64,000 nt of DNA, from positions 620,001 to 684,000 of the forward strand of contig NZ_CVLB01000001.1 of the NCBI RefSeq assembly GCF_001049755.1, read 5' to 3'. The DNA is from Brachyspira suanatina (GTDB lineage: Bacteria > Spirochaetota > Brachyspiria > Brachyspirales > Brachyspiraceae). The stretch's first letter is position 1; every line of letters starts with the position of its first letter. Of this stretch, positions 25,803 through 34,439 are shown piece after piece. Both the position numbers and the translations under genes were made by a program. The notes below the pieces were generated by a model. It was given only the letters and a program-made list of their open reading frames with translations, did not search any database and was not told the origin of the DNA.

Positions 25803-26606
25803 ATGCATTCTATTGAAGTTGATAAAAAAGCCAAAAAAATATTATTCAATTATTTCTGGAAAAACGGCTGGATAGATGATAGTAAAATGCATATAAATGA
25901 AGAAGATTTTTTATATGCAAAAGAAAAAGGCTTGATGTTTGACTTTTCAAAAGAAATTATTAAATATAATGATCTTATAAAAAATATATTTGGTTTAATA
26001 AAAGAAATTGATTTTAATAATACAGTCAAAGCATTTTTATGCAGTTTATCGTCTAGGGCTATTCATTTAAGAAGTTTCATCTCTAGTTATTATTTATCTA
26101 AAAAAATGATGTCTTATGATTTTTCAAACACTGAAAATATAGAAAAAGAATTTTATAACAAATACAATATCATCATAGATGATTTTCATTTGGAATATCA
26201 GAATGTTTATAATTTTGAGAAGTATAAATGGGGCGGAGTGAGACTTGAACAATTATCGTATATTTATTTTGATTTAAGAGAGTTTAGTAAAATAGATTTT
26301 GAGTTTAATCCCACAAAAGAAGATATAAATATTTTTAATGCTATATTAGAAAGAATAGATTCTTATAATATAAAAAATGATTCTGCAAATAAAATGCAGG
26401 CAGTATTAAAAGATATATTAAAATCATCAAAAGATGAAAGGATTATTCTTTTAGAAATACTTGCTTATTTAGATATTTTAGAAGCCAAAGAAGAAAGAGA
26501 GTACAGAGATACTGAATTATCAGAAAAGTTAATTAATTGGAGAGGGGGAGACTCCTATAATAAAGTTAATGCTAAAAATATATTCGGTAATTATTTATTA
26601 ATTTAA
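25803..26606 (+). CDS. Hypothetical protein
   Basis: A 267-residue soluble, Lys/Glu/Asn-rich protein with no signal peptide or membrane segment and no motif I recognise. The second half has a KWGGVRLEQLSYIYFDLREF segment and a Lys/Glu-rich helical end. GAGG lies upstream of the ATG at 25803. It starts 30 bases after the MarR gene, so the two are probably cotranscribed. Its last four bases overlap the end of the convergent membrane-protein gene. Function unknown. Confidence 0.7.
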   Translation: MHSIEVDKKAKKILFNYFWKNGWIDDSKMHINEEDFLYAKEKGLMFDFSKEIIKYNDLIKNIFGLIKEIDFNNTVKAFLCSLSSRAIHLRSFISSYYLSKKMMSYDFSNTENIEKEFYNKYNIIIDDFHLEYQNVYNFEKYKWGGVRLEQLSYIYFDLREFSKIDFEFNPTKEDINIFNAILERIDSYNIKNDSANKMQAVLKDILKSSKDERIILLEILAYLDILEAKEEREYRDTELSEKLINWRGGDSYNKVNAKNIFGNYLLI

Positions 26607-27808
26607 TTTATATACATTATTGGCATTATAAAGCACACAAATACAGAAAATACTAAATATACATATACAAACATTATAGGCTTATTATCTATAACTATAT
26701 TTAATGTATTATTATCCTCTCTGTTTTGAAATGAACTTATAAAAGATTTAATAGTATTTAATGAAATCAATGTTAAATGTATTAAAAATATAATATTCAA
26801 AATGATTAATGTTAATTTATTGGGTGTAAGTCCGTAATTTACTATTCTATATATAGTTGCTGTGATAGTTAATATGTCGAAAAGTAATGCAAATATTGGT
26901 ACTATCAGATACATTGCTTTTATGAATATATTTGATTTCTTTTCCATTCTTGTAAACATTAAATTAATTATAGTTAATGATAGAATTATATTATATAATA
27001 TGTATACGAATCTATTATCATATGGTCTTGATTCATAAGGAAGTATAAGAAACATCATTATAAATATAGTAAATAGATTAATCACCAAAATGAATCTTGA
27101 AATATACATTGATATTATAGATTTAGTATTATTATATATTTTATATGATATGAATGGTACGAATCCATACAAAAATATTATAAGACATATAACAATTTTT
27201 GCTATTGTAAATCCAATATCTGTTGATGATGAAAATAATGCTGCTATAGAAAATCCAACTATAAAAAGTCCGTAAAATAATATAGCCAAGATTGTACTGC
27301 TTCCTGTATTAAGTATTAAAAACCATGTAAAAGTATCTCCAAATAAAGTAAAAAAGTCAGATATAGAATCAGTATCCATTACATTAAATGAATTGTATGA
27401 AAGTATCATTATTACGAAAAATATAATATTAAAAAATATAATTCTATTCATTAATATTTGAAAATCTGGAGTATCGGTGGGAGGCATATAAACATAGTTA
27501 AAAAATATATTAGAAAAACTTGCAATCAAAGATATAAATAAAAATGATAAAAATGTAATTAAAATAAGTTTTTTATTTAAATTATTTAAATGAAAAATTA
27601 TAGTAAAACAAAATAGATAAAAGCTAATAAAAAAATGCATATTTAAAAATATTGGAAGTATATAGTTTTCATCTATAATTTTTAATGTAATTATATAAAT
27701 ACATGCAGGAATAGTTGATATTGCTGATATTAATATATATTGTAATGTTTTTAAATAATTTTTCTTTTTTGTATTATTTTGAGCAGTTAAATTATTATTA
27801 TTATTCAT
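26603..27808 (-). CDS. Polytopic membrane protein, unknown
   Basis: A 401-residue protein with about ten to eleven hydrophobic helices spread over the whole length after a short Asn-rich N-terminus. GGAG lies about 10 bases before the ATG. No transporter or enzyme motif is recognisable. Acidic and Asn residues are few inside the helices. Its stop overlaps the convergent hypothetical gene by four bases, so the two share their 3' ends with no terminator between them. It is integral to the cytoplasmic membrane; role unknown. Confidence 0.75.
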   Translation of the reverse strand: MNNNNNLTAQNNTKKKNYLKTLQYILISAISTIPACIYIITLKIIDENYILPIFLNMHFFISFYLFCFTIIFHLNNLNKKLILITFLSFLFISLIASFSNIFFNYVYMPPTDTPDFQILMNRIIFFNIIFFVIMILSYNSFNVMDTDSISDFFTLFGDTFTWFLILNTGSSTILAILFYGLFIVGFSIAALFSSSTDIGFTIAKIVICLIIFLYGFVPFISYKIYNNTKSIISMYISRFILVINLFTIFIMMFLILPYESRPYDNRFVYILYNIILSLTIINLMFTRMEKKSNIFIKAMYLIVPIFALLFDILTITATIYRIVNYGLTPNKLTLIILNIIFLIHLTLISLNTIKSFISSFQNREDNNTLNIVIDNKPIMFVYVYLVFSVFVCFIMPIMYIN

Positions 27809-27853
27809 TTCATAAACTCCGTAATTTGACTAATAATATATATCATAAACAAA

Positions 27854-27884
27854 AAAAATCAATGTAAATAATACAATGATTTTT
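27854..27884. other. Hairpin in a divergent promoter region
   Basis: AAAAATCAATGTA and TACAATGATTTTT form a 13-base stem with one mismatch and a 5-base loop, followed by T-rich DNA. It lies between divergent genes, where a terminator is unexpected. It may be an operator or an attenuator for the gene at 27948. Confidence 0.45.
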
Positions 27885-27947
27885 TATTGAAAAAACTATT
27901 TTTTTATATTAAACTTAATTAATTATAAAATATTGGGATTTGCAATT

Positions 27948-28805
27948 ATGTATAATGATATAAAAAATTATTTTTATGAGTTTTATAAAAAGTTGGATAA
28001 AGATTCTGTATTAATGGCATTAGATTTTAATATGGATAATACATCGTCGTACAATTCTAGCTTATATACTATAGATAAAAATTATAAAGTAATAAAAAAT
28101 GATATAACAAATATTCTTTCAGGATATTCATTCAATGATAATTTATTAGTTCATAATGGAAAATTGTATAATAAATCAGAAATTGATGATAATAAAGATT
28201 ATATAAATAAATTGATAAATGAAGCATTCAATAAAAATATATTGTATGGTATACCTTCATATTTTATAGATAATACTAAAAAAATTAATAAGGCTTTATT
28301 TTTAGATAGAGACGGCGTTTTAATTGAAGATGTTGGATATATAGGAACTACCGACAGAGTAAAAATAAATTTAGATTTTATTGATATAGTTAAACATGCA
28401 AATGATAAAGGATATATCACAATAGTAACAACAAATCAGGCAGGAGTATCATACAATTATTATACCAATGAAGATGTGAATAATGTTCATAGATATATAT
28501 ACGATGAATATAAAAATAAAGGTGCGATTATAGATGATTTTTATTATTGTCCTTATCATATTAAAGGGCATGTAGAGCCTTATAATATAGTTTCTATGCT
28601 AAGAAAACCTGAATGCGGAATGCATTTGCTTGCCTCAAAGAAATACAATATAGATTTATTTAATTCTTTTATGATAGGAGACAGAGATACTGATATTGTA
28701 AAAATACCTTATCTTCGTACATTATTAGTTGCTACAGATGTTTATGATATAGAAAATAAATACAATATAGTAAAAATAGATGATATATATAATATTATTA
28801 AATGA
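27948..28805 (+). CDS. HAD-family phosphatase, GmhB-like, with N-terminal extension
   Basis: ATG 27948 has GGGA upstream; the TTG at 27933 is less likely. The 285-residue protein has a C-terminal HAD domain resembling D-glycero-D-manno-heptose 1,7-bisphosphate phosphatase. Motif I is KALFLDRDGVLIEDVGYIG (nucleophile and acid Asp in DRD), motif II TTNQAGVSYNYY, and motif IV MIGDRDTDI. In the loop where GmhB enzymes bind zinc, CPYH keeps a Cys and a His, but the later Cys-x-Cys is missing (VSMLRKPECGM). About 110 residues before the domain match nothing I know. It probably dephosphorylates a sugar phosphate. Confidence 0.8.
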   Translation: MYNDIKNYFYEFYKKLDKDSVLMALDFNMDNTSSYNSSLYTIDKNYKVIKNDITNILSGYSFNDNLLVHNGKLYNKSEIDDNKDYINKLINEAFNKNILYGIPSYFIDNTKKINKALFLDRDGVLIEDVGYIGTTDRVKINLDFIDIVKHANDKGYITIVTTNQAGVSYNYYTNEDVNNVHRYIYDEYKNKGAIIDDFYYCPYHIKGHVEPYNIVSMLRKPECGMHLLASKKYNIDLFNSFMIGDRDTDIVKIPYLRTLLVATDVYDIENKYNIVKIDDIYNIIK

Positions 28806-28820
28806 ATATCATTATATAAA

Positions 28821-28874
28821 AATAGACTTATTTTTAAACTAATAAATTGGTAATTAGTTTTAAATAAGTCTATT
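28821..28874. terminator. Bidirectional terminator between convergent genes
   Basis: A long hairpin: AATAGACTTATTT...AAACTAAT on the left pairs with ATTAGTTT...AAATAAGTCTATT on the right, with a short AT loop. It lies between the HAD gene and cheA, which converge. Confidence 0.8.
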
Positions 28875-28889
28875 ATATTTAAATCAAAT

Positions 28890-31286
28890 TTATTGCTGTA
28901 TTTCAGGTATTTCATTATTTTTTAATCTTTCAATAAAGCTTCTCAAATCGTTTTTATTACCTTGATTATTATTAACCTTTCCTCTTTCAATGATTCTCTT
29001 AGTACCAAGACTTACTATTGTTTGTATATCCAAAATGAAGCTTACAGTACCATCACCCAAAACAGTAGCACCAGCTAAACCTTCTGATTTTGTAATATTG
29101 TCTTTAAGAGTTTTAATAACTATATCTTGTTCACCTATTAAGTTATTAACAAGTAATGCTACTTTTTTACCTTCAGAAGAAAGTATAACAGCATAATAAG
29201 ATTTTATATTATTGTATCTTGAAGGAAGTCTGAATAATTCTTTAATACTTAATACATTGATAACATCATCTCTAACTTTAATAACTTCTATTCCTTCCAA
29301 TTCCTGAATATCTTTAACATCTATTTTTACAGTTTCTAATATACTGTTAATAGGAACTGCATAATATTCTTTTTCAGCATCAACTATAAGAGCCTGAATA
29401 ATAGCAACAGTAAGAGGAATTCTTAAGAAGAAAGTAGAACCTTTTCCCCATTCTGTTTCTATACCTACAGTACCATTGATTTTCTCCAAACTTTTCTTAA
29501 CAACGTCCATACCAACACCCCTTCCGGATACATTTGTAATTTTAGCAGCAGTAGAGAAACCAGGAGCAAATATATATTCAAGCATTTGTCTTTCTGAAAG
29601 TTTAGCATCAGCAGATACAAGTCCTTTTTTAACGGCACTTTCAAATATTTTCTGAGGTATCATTCCTTTACCGTCATCTGATATTTTTATGATGATCAAG
29701 TTACCTTCATGCGAAGCACTTAAAACAACCGTACCTGTTCTAGGCTTTCCAGCTTTTTCTCTATCTTCAGGAAGTTCTATACCATGGTCCATAGCATTTC
29801 TTATAATGTGTACTAATGGGTCAACTAAGACTTCAATAACGGATTTATCTAATTCAGTTTCCTCTCCATACATTTCTAATTTTACTTCTTTACCTAAATC
29901 TCTTGATAAGTCTCTTATAAGACGAGGGAATCTGTTGAAAGTTTGAGCTATAGGAAGCATCCTAATTTTCATTACAGTTTCCTGAAGTTCATTTGTTACC
30001 CTTGTAAGAAGCTGATAAGAGTTTCTAAACCTGTCTAAAGTATTTTTAAACTCTTCTTCCATTTTTACAAATTCATTTAATTTATTATTGAATCCGTCAA
30101 TATATGTATTTCTAATTTCTTTAGCTTCTTTTTTCTGTAAATGCTCTTCAAATTTTCTAAGTATCTGTACAATACTATCTCTATAATATCTTTTTACTTC
30201 ATTGATGCCAGTACCTATAATTTTTTGATATGAAGTAAGATCATCATCATACTGTACATAAGAACTTTTATTTGTTACAAGCTCTCCAACTTGGTTCATC
30301 ATAGCATCAATTCTGTCACTTTCTACCCTTAAGAATGAGCTTTGTCTTTCTACTTTATGATCTTTACTGCCTTTAGCAGCATCAGTTTTTTTAGCGGCAC
30401 CTGAAGGAGCAGAAGCTTCTTTTGCTTTTTGGGCTTCTTCCTTCTGTTTTTTCTCTTGAAGGAATTTCTCATATTCTTCAAGTATTATTTCTTCTATTGA
30501 TATTTCTTTAGTAACATCTGGTAAAGTAATAGCATCTATTATAGTTTGATCTTCTTTAATAGCTGCTAGTATATAAGTTACATGTTCATAAAACTCATCA
30601 CCTTCCAAAGCTTCAAGTGGAGGTATACTTCCCATTATTTCGCCTACATCTTTTAATGCAACGAATACTTGAACCCCACCTACAGTTCTCATAGGGCTTT
30701 CAGGATCAAAACTTACATGAACTAATTTTGTTTTAACATTTTCTTCTACATTATCCCTTATTATTCCTAATAAATCACTGTCATTTGGAAGAAGTTCATA
30801 TTTATTTATCTTTTTTTCAGCTTCAGGAGCGGCAGGAGCATTTCCAGACGTAGCTGCAGCAGGAGCATTTCCAGAAGATGGTGCAGGACCTTGTCCCAAT
30901 TTCATGTTTTTAAAATCTTCTAATTTTTTTATTTCAGCTTCTATATCGCCGGAATATTCACTTTCTTCGCTTGCGGTATTAATAAGATCTTTTAATATAT
31001 CTATACCTTTTAAAAGTACATCTATAGTAGCATCATCTACTTCTATTTTATTATTTCTTATTAAATCTAATAAGTCCTCAAATCTATGGGCATATTTTTG
31101 GGTTTCAACGAGTTCTACAGCACCGGCACTTCCTTTTAAAGTATGAACGGCCCTAAATATTTCCTGTATTGCATCAACATTGTTTCTTTCATTATCCAAA
31201 ATAAGAATATTTTGTTCAAGTCTATCTAGCATTTCAAATGCTTCTTCAAAGAAATCTTTAAGCAGACTTTTTATATAATCATCCAT
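28890..31286 (-). CDS. cheA: Chemotaxis histidine kinase
   Basis: A 798-residue CheA. In order: HPt domain with the phosphorylated His48 in AVHTLKGSAGAVE; an Ala/Pro-rich linker (about 130-160); a P2-like domain; a Lys/Ala-rich linker; the dimerisation domain with QSSFLRVESDRIDAMMNQVG and the long helices after it; the ATPase domain with LVDPLVHIIRNAMDHGIE (N box), DDGKGM (G1), GRGVGMDVVK (G2) and GSTFFLRIPLT; and a C-terminal CheW-like domain from about residue 630. It couples chemoreceptors to CheY. It stands alone here, with no other che gene in the window, and ends at the bidirectional terminator. Confidence 0.95.
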   Translation of the reverse strand: MDDYIKSLLKDFFEEAFEMLDRLEQNILILDNERNNVDAIQEIFRAVHTLKGSAGAVELVETQKYAHRFEDLLDLIRNNKIEVDDATIDVLLKGIDILKDLINTASEESEYSGDIEAEIKKLEDFKNMKLGQGPAPSSGNAPAAATSGNAPAAPEAEKKINKYELLPNDSDLLGIIRDNVEENVKTKLVHVSFDPESPMRTVGGVQVFVALKDVGEIMGSIPPLEALEGDEFYEHVTYILAAIKEDQTIIDAITLPDVTKEISIEEIILEEYEKFLQEKKQKEEAQKAKEASAPSGAAKKTDAAKGSKDHKVERQSSFLRVESDRIDAMMNQVGELVTNKSSYVQYDDDLTSYQKIIGTGINEVKRYYRDSIVQILRKFEEHLQKKEAKEIRNTYIDGFNNKLNEFVKMEEEFKNTLDRFRNSYQLLTRVTNELQETVMKIRMLPIAQTFNRFPRLIRDLSRDLGKEVKLEMYGEETELDKSVIEVLVDPLVHIIRNAMDHGIELPEDREKAGKPRTGTVVLSASHEGNLIIIKISDDGKGMIPQKIFESAVKKGLVSADAKLSERQMLEYIFAPGFSTAAKITNVSGRGVGMDVVKKSLEKINGTVGIETEWGKGSTFFLRIPLTVAIIQALIVDAEKEYYAVPINSILETVKIDVKDIQELEGIEVIKVRDDVINVLSIKELFRLPSRYNNIKSYYAVILSSEGKKVALLVNNLIGEQDIVIKTLKDNITKSEGLAGATVLGDGTVSFILDIQTIVSLGTKRIIERGKVNNNQGNKNDLRSFIERLKNNEIPEIQQ

Positions 31287-31439
31287 TTACACGCCCCATA
31301 AAATTGAAAATCTTATTATATATTATCGTAAAAACCTAAAAATATCTATAGCAAATAATATTTTGCTTGAAAATATACTATTTTATTATATGATAAAAAC
31401 AGTTAAATGTCTACTTTTTTATTTTAAAGGGGTATAAAA

Positions 31440-32747
31440 ATGAAAATATGTATAATAGGTACAGGGTATGTAGGACTTATTACAGGTGCTTGTTTGGCAG
31501 AAATGGGTAATTACGTTATATGCGTTGATAATGATGAAGAAAAATTAAAAAAACTTAAAAATGGTATTACACCTTTATATGAACCAGGTTTGGAAGAACT
31601 TATAATTGCTAATGTTTCTGAGGGAAGATTAGAATTTACAGATGATTTGTCTTATGCTGTAAAAGAGTCAATAGCATGCTTTATTGCTGTTGGAACTCCT
31701 TCTGGAGATGATGGAAGCTGTGATTTAAGTTTTGTGCTTTCTGTAGCTAATGATATTGGAAAGGCTATGAATGGGTATAAAGTTATAGTAGATAAATCAA
31801 CTGTACCTGTTGGAACTCATAAATTAGTAGAAAATGAAATAAAAAAACATTACAGCGGTGAATTTGATGTAGTTTCTAATCCTGAGTTTTTGAAGCAAGG
31901 TGCTGCTGTTGATGACTTTTTAAAGCCTGATAGAGTAGTTATAGGCTCCAACTCTGAAAAAGCTATAGATATAATGAGAGATATTTATAATCCTTTTACT
32001 AGAACAGGAAATCCTATAATAATAATGGATGTACGTTCTGCTGAGATGACTAAATATGCTGCTAATGCTTTTCTTGCTACTAAAATATCTTTTGCCAATG
32101 AAATTGCTAATATATGTGAAAAAGTAGGTGCTAATGCTGATTTGGTAAGAATCGGTATGTCTAGTGATAAGAGGATAGGAAATCAATTTTTATTTCATGG
32201 TTTAGGATATGGCGGAAGCTGTTTTCCCAAAGATGTACAGGCTTTGATTAAAACTGCATCTGATTATGGTATAGATTCTGATTTACTTAAAGCTACTCAT
32301 CAAGTTAATATTAATCAAAGAAAAATTTTTGTTAATAAGATTTTTAAATATTATAATAATGATGTTAAAGGTAAAACTTTCGGTTTATGGGGATTAGCAT
32401 TTAAACCTAGAACTAATGATATGAGAGAAGCTCCTGCTATCACTATAATAAATATGCTTTTAGATGCCGGCGCTAAAATAAGAGCTTATGACCCTAAGGC
32501 TTTTGATAATGCCAAGTCTATATTCGGTGATAAAATATATTATGCTGAAAACTCTTATGATGCTTTGAAAAATGCTGATGCTTTGATTTTAGTTACAGAA
32601 TGGAATGAGTTTAGAAGACCTAGTTTTGATAAGATAAAGGAACTATTAAAAGAGCCTGTAATATTTGATGGAAGAAATCAATATGATAAGAAAAGAATGA
32701 AAGAAAGAGGTATTAAATATTTTTCATTAGGTGTAGCTGATAATTAA
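31440..32747 (+). CDS. ugd: UDP-glucose 6-dehydrogenase
   Basis: A 435-residue enzyme oxidising UDP-glucose to UDP-glucuronate with 2 NAD+. It has the N-terminal NAD site IGTGYVGLITGACLAEMG, the KSTVPVGT strand, substrate residues in NPEFLKQGAAV and the catalytic Cys261 in GYGGSCFPKDVQAL. The C-terminal UDP-binding domain includes GLAFKPRTNDMREAPA. Length and motifs are those of the UDP-glucose/GDP-mannose dehydrogenase family, closest to Ugd/TuaD. It supplies glucuronate for surface polysaccharide. AAAGGGG precedes the ATG. Two genes follow closely (2 bases, then an 8-base overlap). Confidence 0.93.
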   Translation: MKICIIGTGYVGLITGACLAEMGNYVICVDNDEEKLKKLKNGITPLYEPGLEELIIANVSEGRLEFTDDLSYAVKESIACFIAVGTPSGDDGSCDLSFVLSVANDIGKAMNGYKVIVDKSTVPVGTHKLVENEIKKHYSGEFDVVSNPEFLKQGAAVDDFLKPDRVVIGSNSEKAIDIMRDIYNPFTRTGNPIIIMDVRSAEMTKYAANAFLATKISFANEIANICEKVGANADLVRIGMSSDKRIGNQFLFHGLGYGGSCFPKDVQALIKTASDYGIDSDLLKATHQVNINQRKIFVNKIFKYYNNDVKGKTFGLWGLAFKPRTNDMREAPAITIINMLLDAGAKIRAYDPKAFDNAKSIFGDKIYYAENSYDALKNADALILVTEWNEFRRPSFDKIKELLKEPVIFDGRNQYDKKRMKERGIKYFSLGVADN

Positions 32748-32749
32748 TA

Positions 32750-33268
32750 ATGATATATTTTACTTCTGATACTCATTTTTTTTATATGCCGGCAAACAGA
32801 AAAAAATTATTTAATGATTATCAAGATATGCATGATTGTTTGATAAATAATTGGAATGGTAAAGTAAATAAAAAAGATGATGTATATATAGTTGGTGATT
32901 TTTCTAATGATAAAGGATATTTAAAAACTACTGAATTATTAAAATCATTAAATGGAAATAAATACCTTATAAAAGGCAATAATGATAAATTTTTAGATAA
33001 TGATAAATTTGATAGAACATTATTTAAGTTTATTAAAGATTATTATGTTTTGGATATAAAGGAGTATAGTAATATAATAAAAAAAATAGTCTTGTTTCAT
33101 TATCCTATAATGGAATGGGAAGGCTATTATAATAATACTATGCTTATACATGGACACTGGCATAAAGATAAAAAATATCATCGTTTAGCATTTAATGCGG
33201 CATGTGATATTCATAATTTTAGCCCATTGTCTATTAATGAAATATTAGAAATGGTGCTAAATGAATAA
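32750..33268 (+). CDS. Small metallophosphoesterase
   Basis: A 172-residue calcineurin-fold phosphoesterase. The metal-binding motifs are visible in order: TSDTHFF (residues 5-11), VGDFSND, KGNNDKF where many relatives have GNHD, a single His in LFHYPIMEW, and HGHWHKDK. The replacement of His by Asn in the GNHD motif should leave the catalytic general acid missing or different. It starts 2 bases after the ugd stop and overlaps the next gene by 8 bases, so the three form one transcript. The substrate is unknown; cyclic nucleotides or phosphodiesters are possible. Confidence 0.8.
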   Translation: MIYFTSDTHFFYMPANRKKLFNDYQDMHDCLINNWNGKVNKKDDVYIVGDFSNDKGYLKTTELLKSLNGNKYLIKGNNDKFLDNDKFDRTLFKFIKDYYVLDIKEYSNIIKKIVLFHYPIMEWEGYYNNTMLIHGHWHKDKKYHRLAFNAACDIHNFSPLSINEILEMVLNE

Positions 33269-34436
33269 TTATAAAGATATACTATTAAATAGACTTCATA
33301 CTACTATAAATCATAAAAATGAAATAGAAAATGATTGTATAAAATTTTTAAGTTATGATATTACTATAGAGCCTAAAATAGTGCAGATTGAAAAGAAAAA
33401 AAGTATATTATGCACAGTATATTTTTATGTTAAAGCACCTCTTTTCGATAATGTTTTTTTTGAGTCTTCCTCTAGTATAGCTTCAGATGAATATAAGGCT
33501 ATAGAGTTATCCTCTGATAATTTTGTATATTGTGCTTTGCAGGGTATATTAGATTTTCTTTCAGGCATGCATCATCATGAAATAGAAACTTCAATACTAG
33601 GTAATAAAAAGGCTTTTACTGTATGCGAAAGTCCTATATTAGGTTTAGGAAATATAGACAATAGTATAAACAATAAAGAAGATTTTTATAATGATTATAT
33701 AGGTTTTGATGAAAAAAATGGATATGCTAGTTTTTTATGGAATTGTATACATAAAGAAGTTCCTTTTATACTTGCTAATAATAGAGTAAGTTTTATAAAG
33801 ACTTATGCGGCCAAAATGCCTAATAATGATATTATAGTAGAATGCACAATAAATAATATTCAGAATAAAACATTAGAAAACTGCGTACAAAATGAGATTA
33901 TTAAATGGGATAATAATGGAGAGTTTTTTTCTATAAAGCAATTTTTCTTTATACTTCAATCAGATACTACTTATATTAAATACCCTTATACAAAAGAAGA
34001 AATTGAGTATTTTGTTATGGAGTATGTATTAGAATTTGAGAAGTGTGATTTTGATTATGATAAGGTTATTAAGAATATAAAAAATGTAATATCTGATAAT
34101 AACTTAAGAGAGGAAATAATAAATTTTGTTCCTGAGATATGTGCTGAATATGCTTTTAAAGATGCTGTTTTTAATGATAGGGTAGATGTTTATATAGAAA
34201 ATAATCATTATAATGTATTGAAAACTCAGTTTACAAGTTATAAATATATTGAGGATTCTTTGATAGATGGATTTTCAAATAATATTTTTCAAAAAGAAAC
34301 TTTTAATGAATTAGTTCATATTAGTAATTCTTATAATATAATATATGAGGCTATGCAAAACGATAATAATATAAAAATGAATGATATATTTGTTTCTGTT
34401 GCTTTTAATTTTACTAATCAATATCAATTTATATAA
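33261..34436 (+). CDS. Hypothetical protein
   Basis: A 391-residue soluble protein, acidic and rich in Asn, Tyr and Phe, with no signal peptide, membrane segment or motif I recognise. It has a His/Glu-containing GMHHHEIETSILG stretch near residue 96-108. It overlaps the metallophosphoesterase gene by 8 bases, so translation is probably coupled. It ends three bases before the convergent FUSC-type gene. Function unknown. Confidence 0.7.
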   Translation: MNNYKDILLNRLHTTINHKNEIENDCIKFLSYDITIEPKIVQIEKKKSILCTVYFYVKAPLFDNVFFESSSSIASDEYKAIELSSDNFVYCALQGILDFLSGMHHHEIETSILGNKKAFTVCESPILGLGNIDNSINNKEDFYNDYIGFDEKNGYASFLWNCIHKEVPFILANNRVSFIKTYAAKMPNNDIIVECTINNIQNKTLENCVQNEIIKWDNNGEFFSIKQFFFILQSDTTYIKYPYTKEEIEYFVMEYVLEFEKCDFDYDKVIKNIKNVISDNNLREEIINFVPEICAEYAFKDAVFNDRVDVYIENNHYNVLKTQFTSYKYIEDSLIDGFSNNIFQKETFNELVHISNSYNIIYEAMQNDNNIKMNDIFVSVAFNFTNQYQFI

Positions 34437-34439
34437 AGA

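Noticed and set aside
28990-31146. Rightward ORFs inside cheA
   Set aside because: They are antisense shadows of a gene with full domain support.
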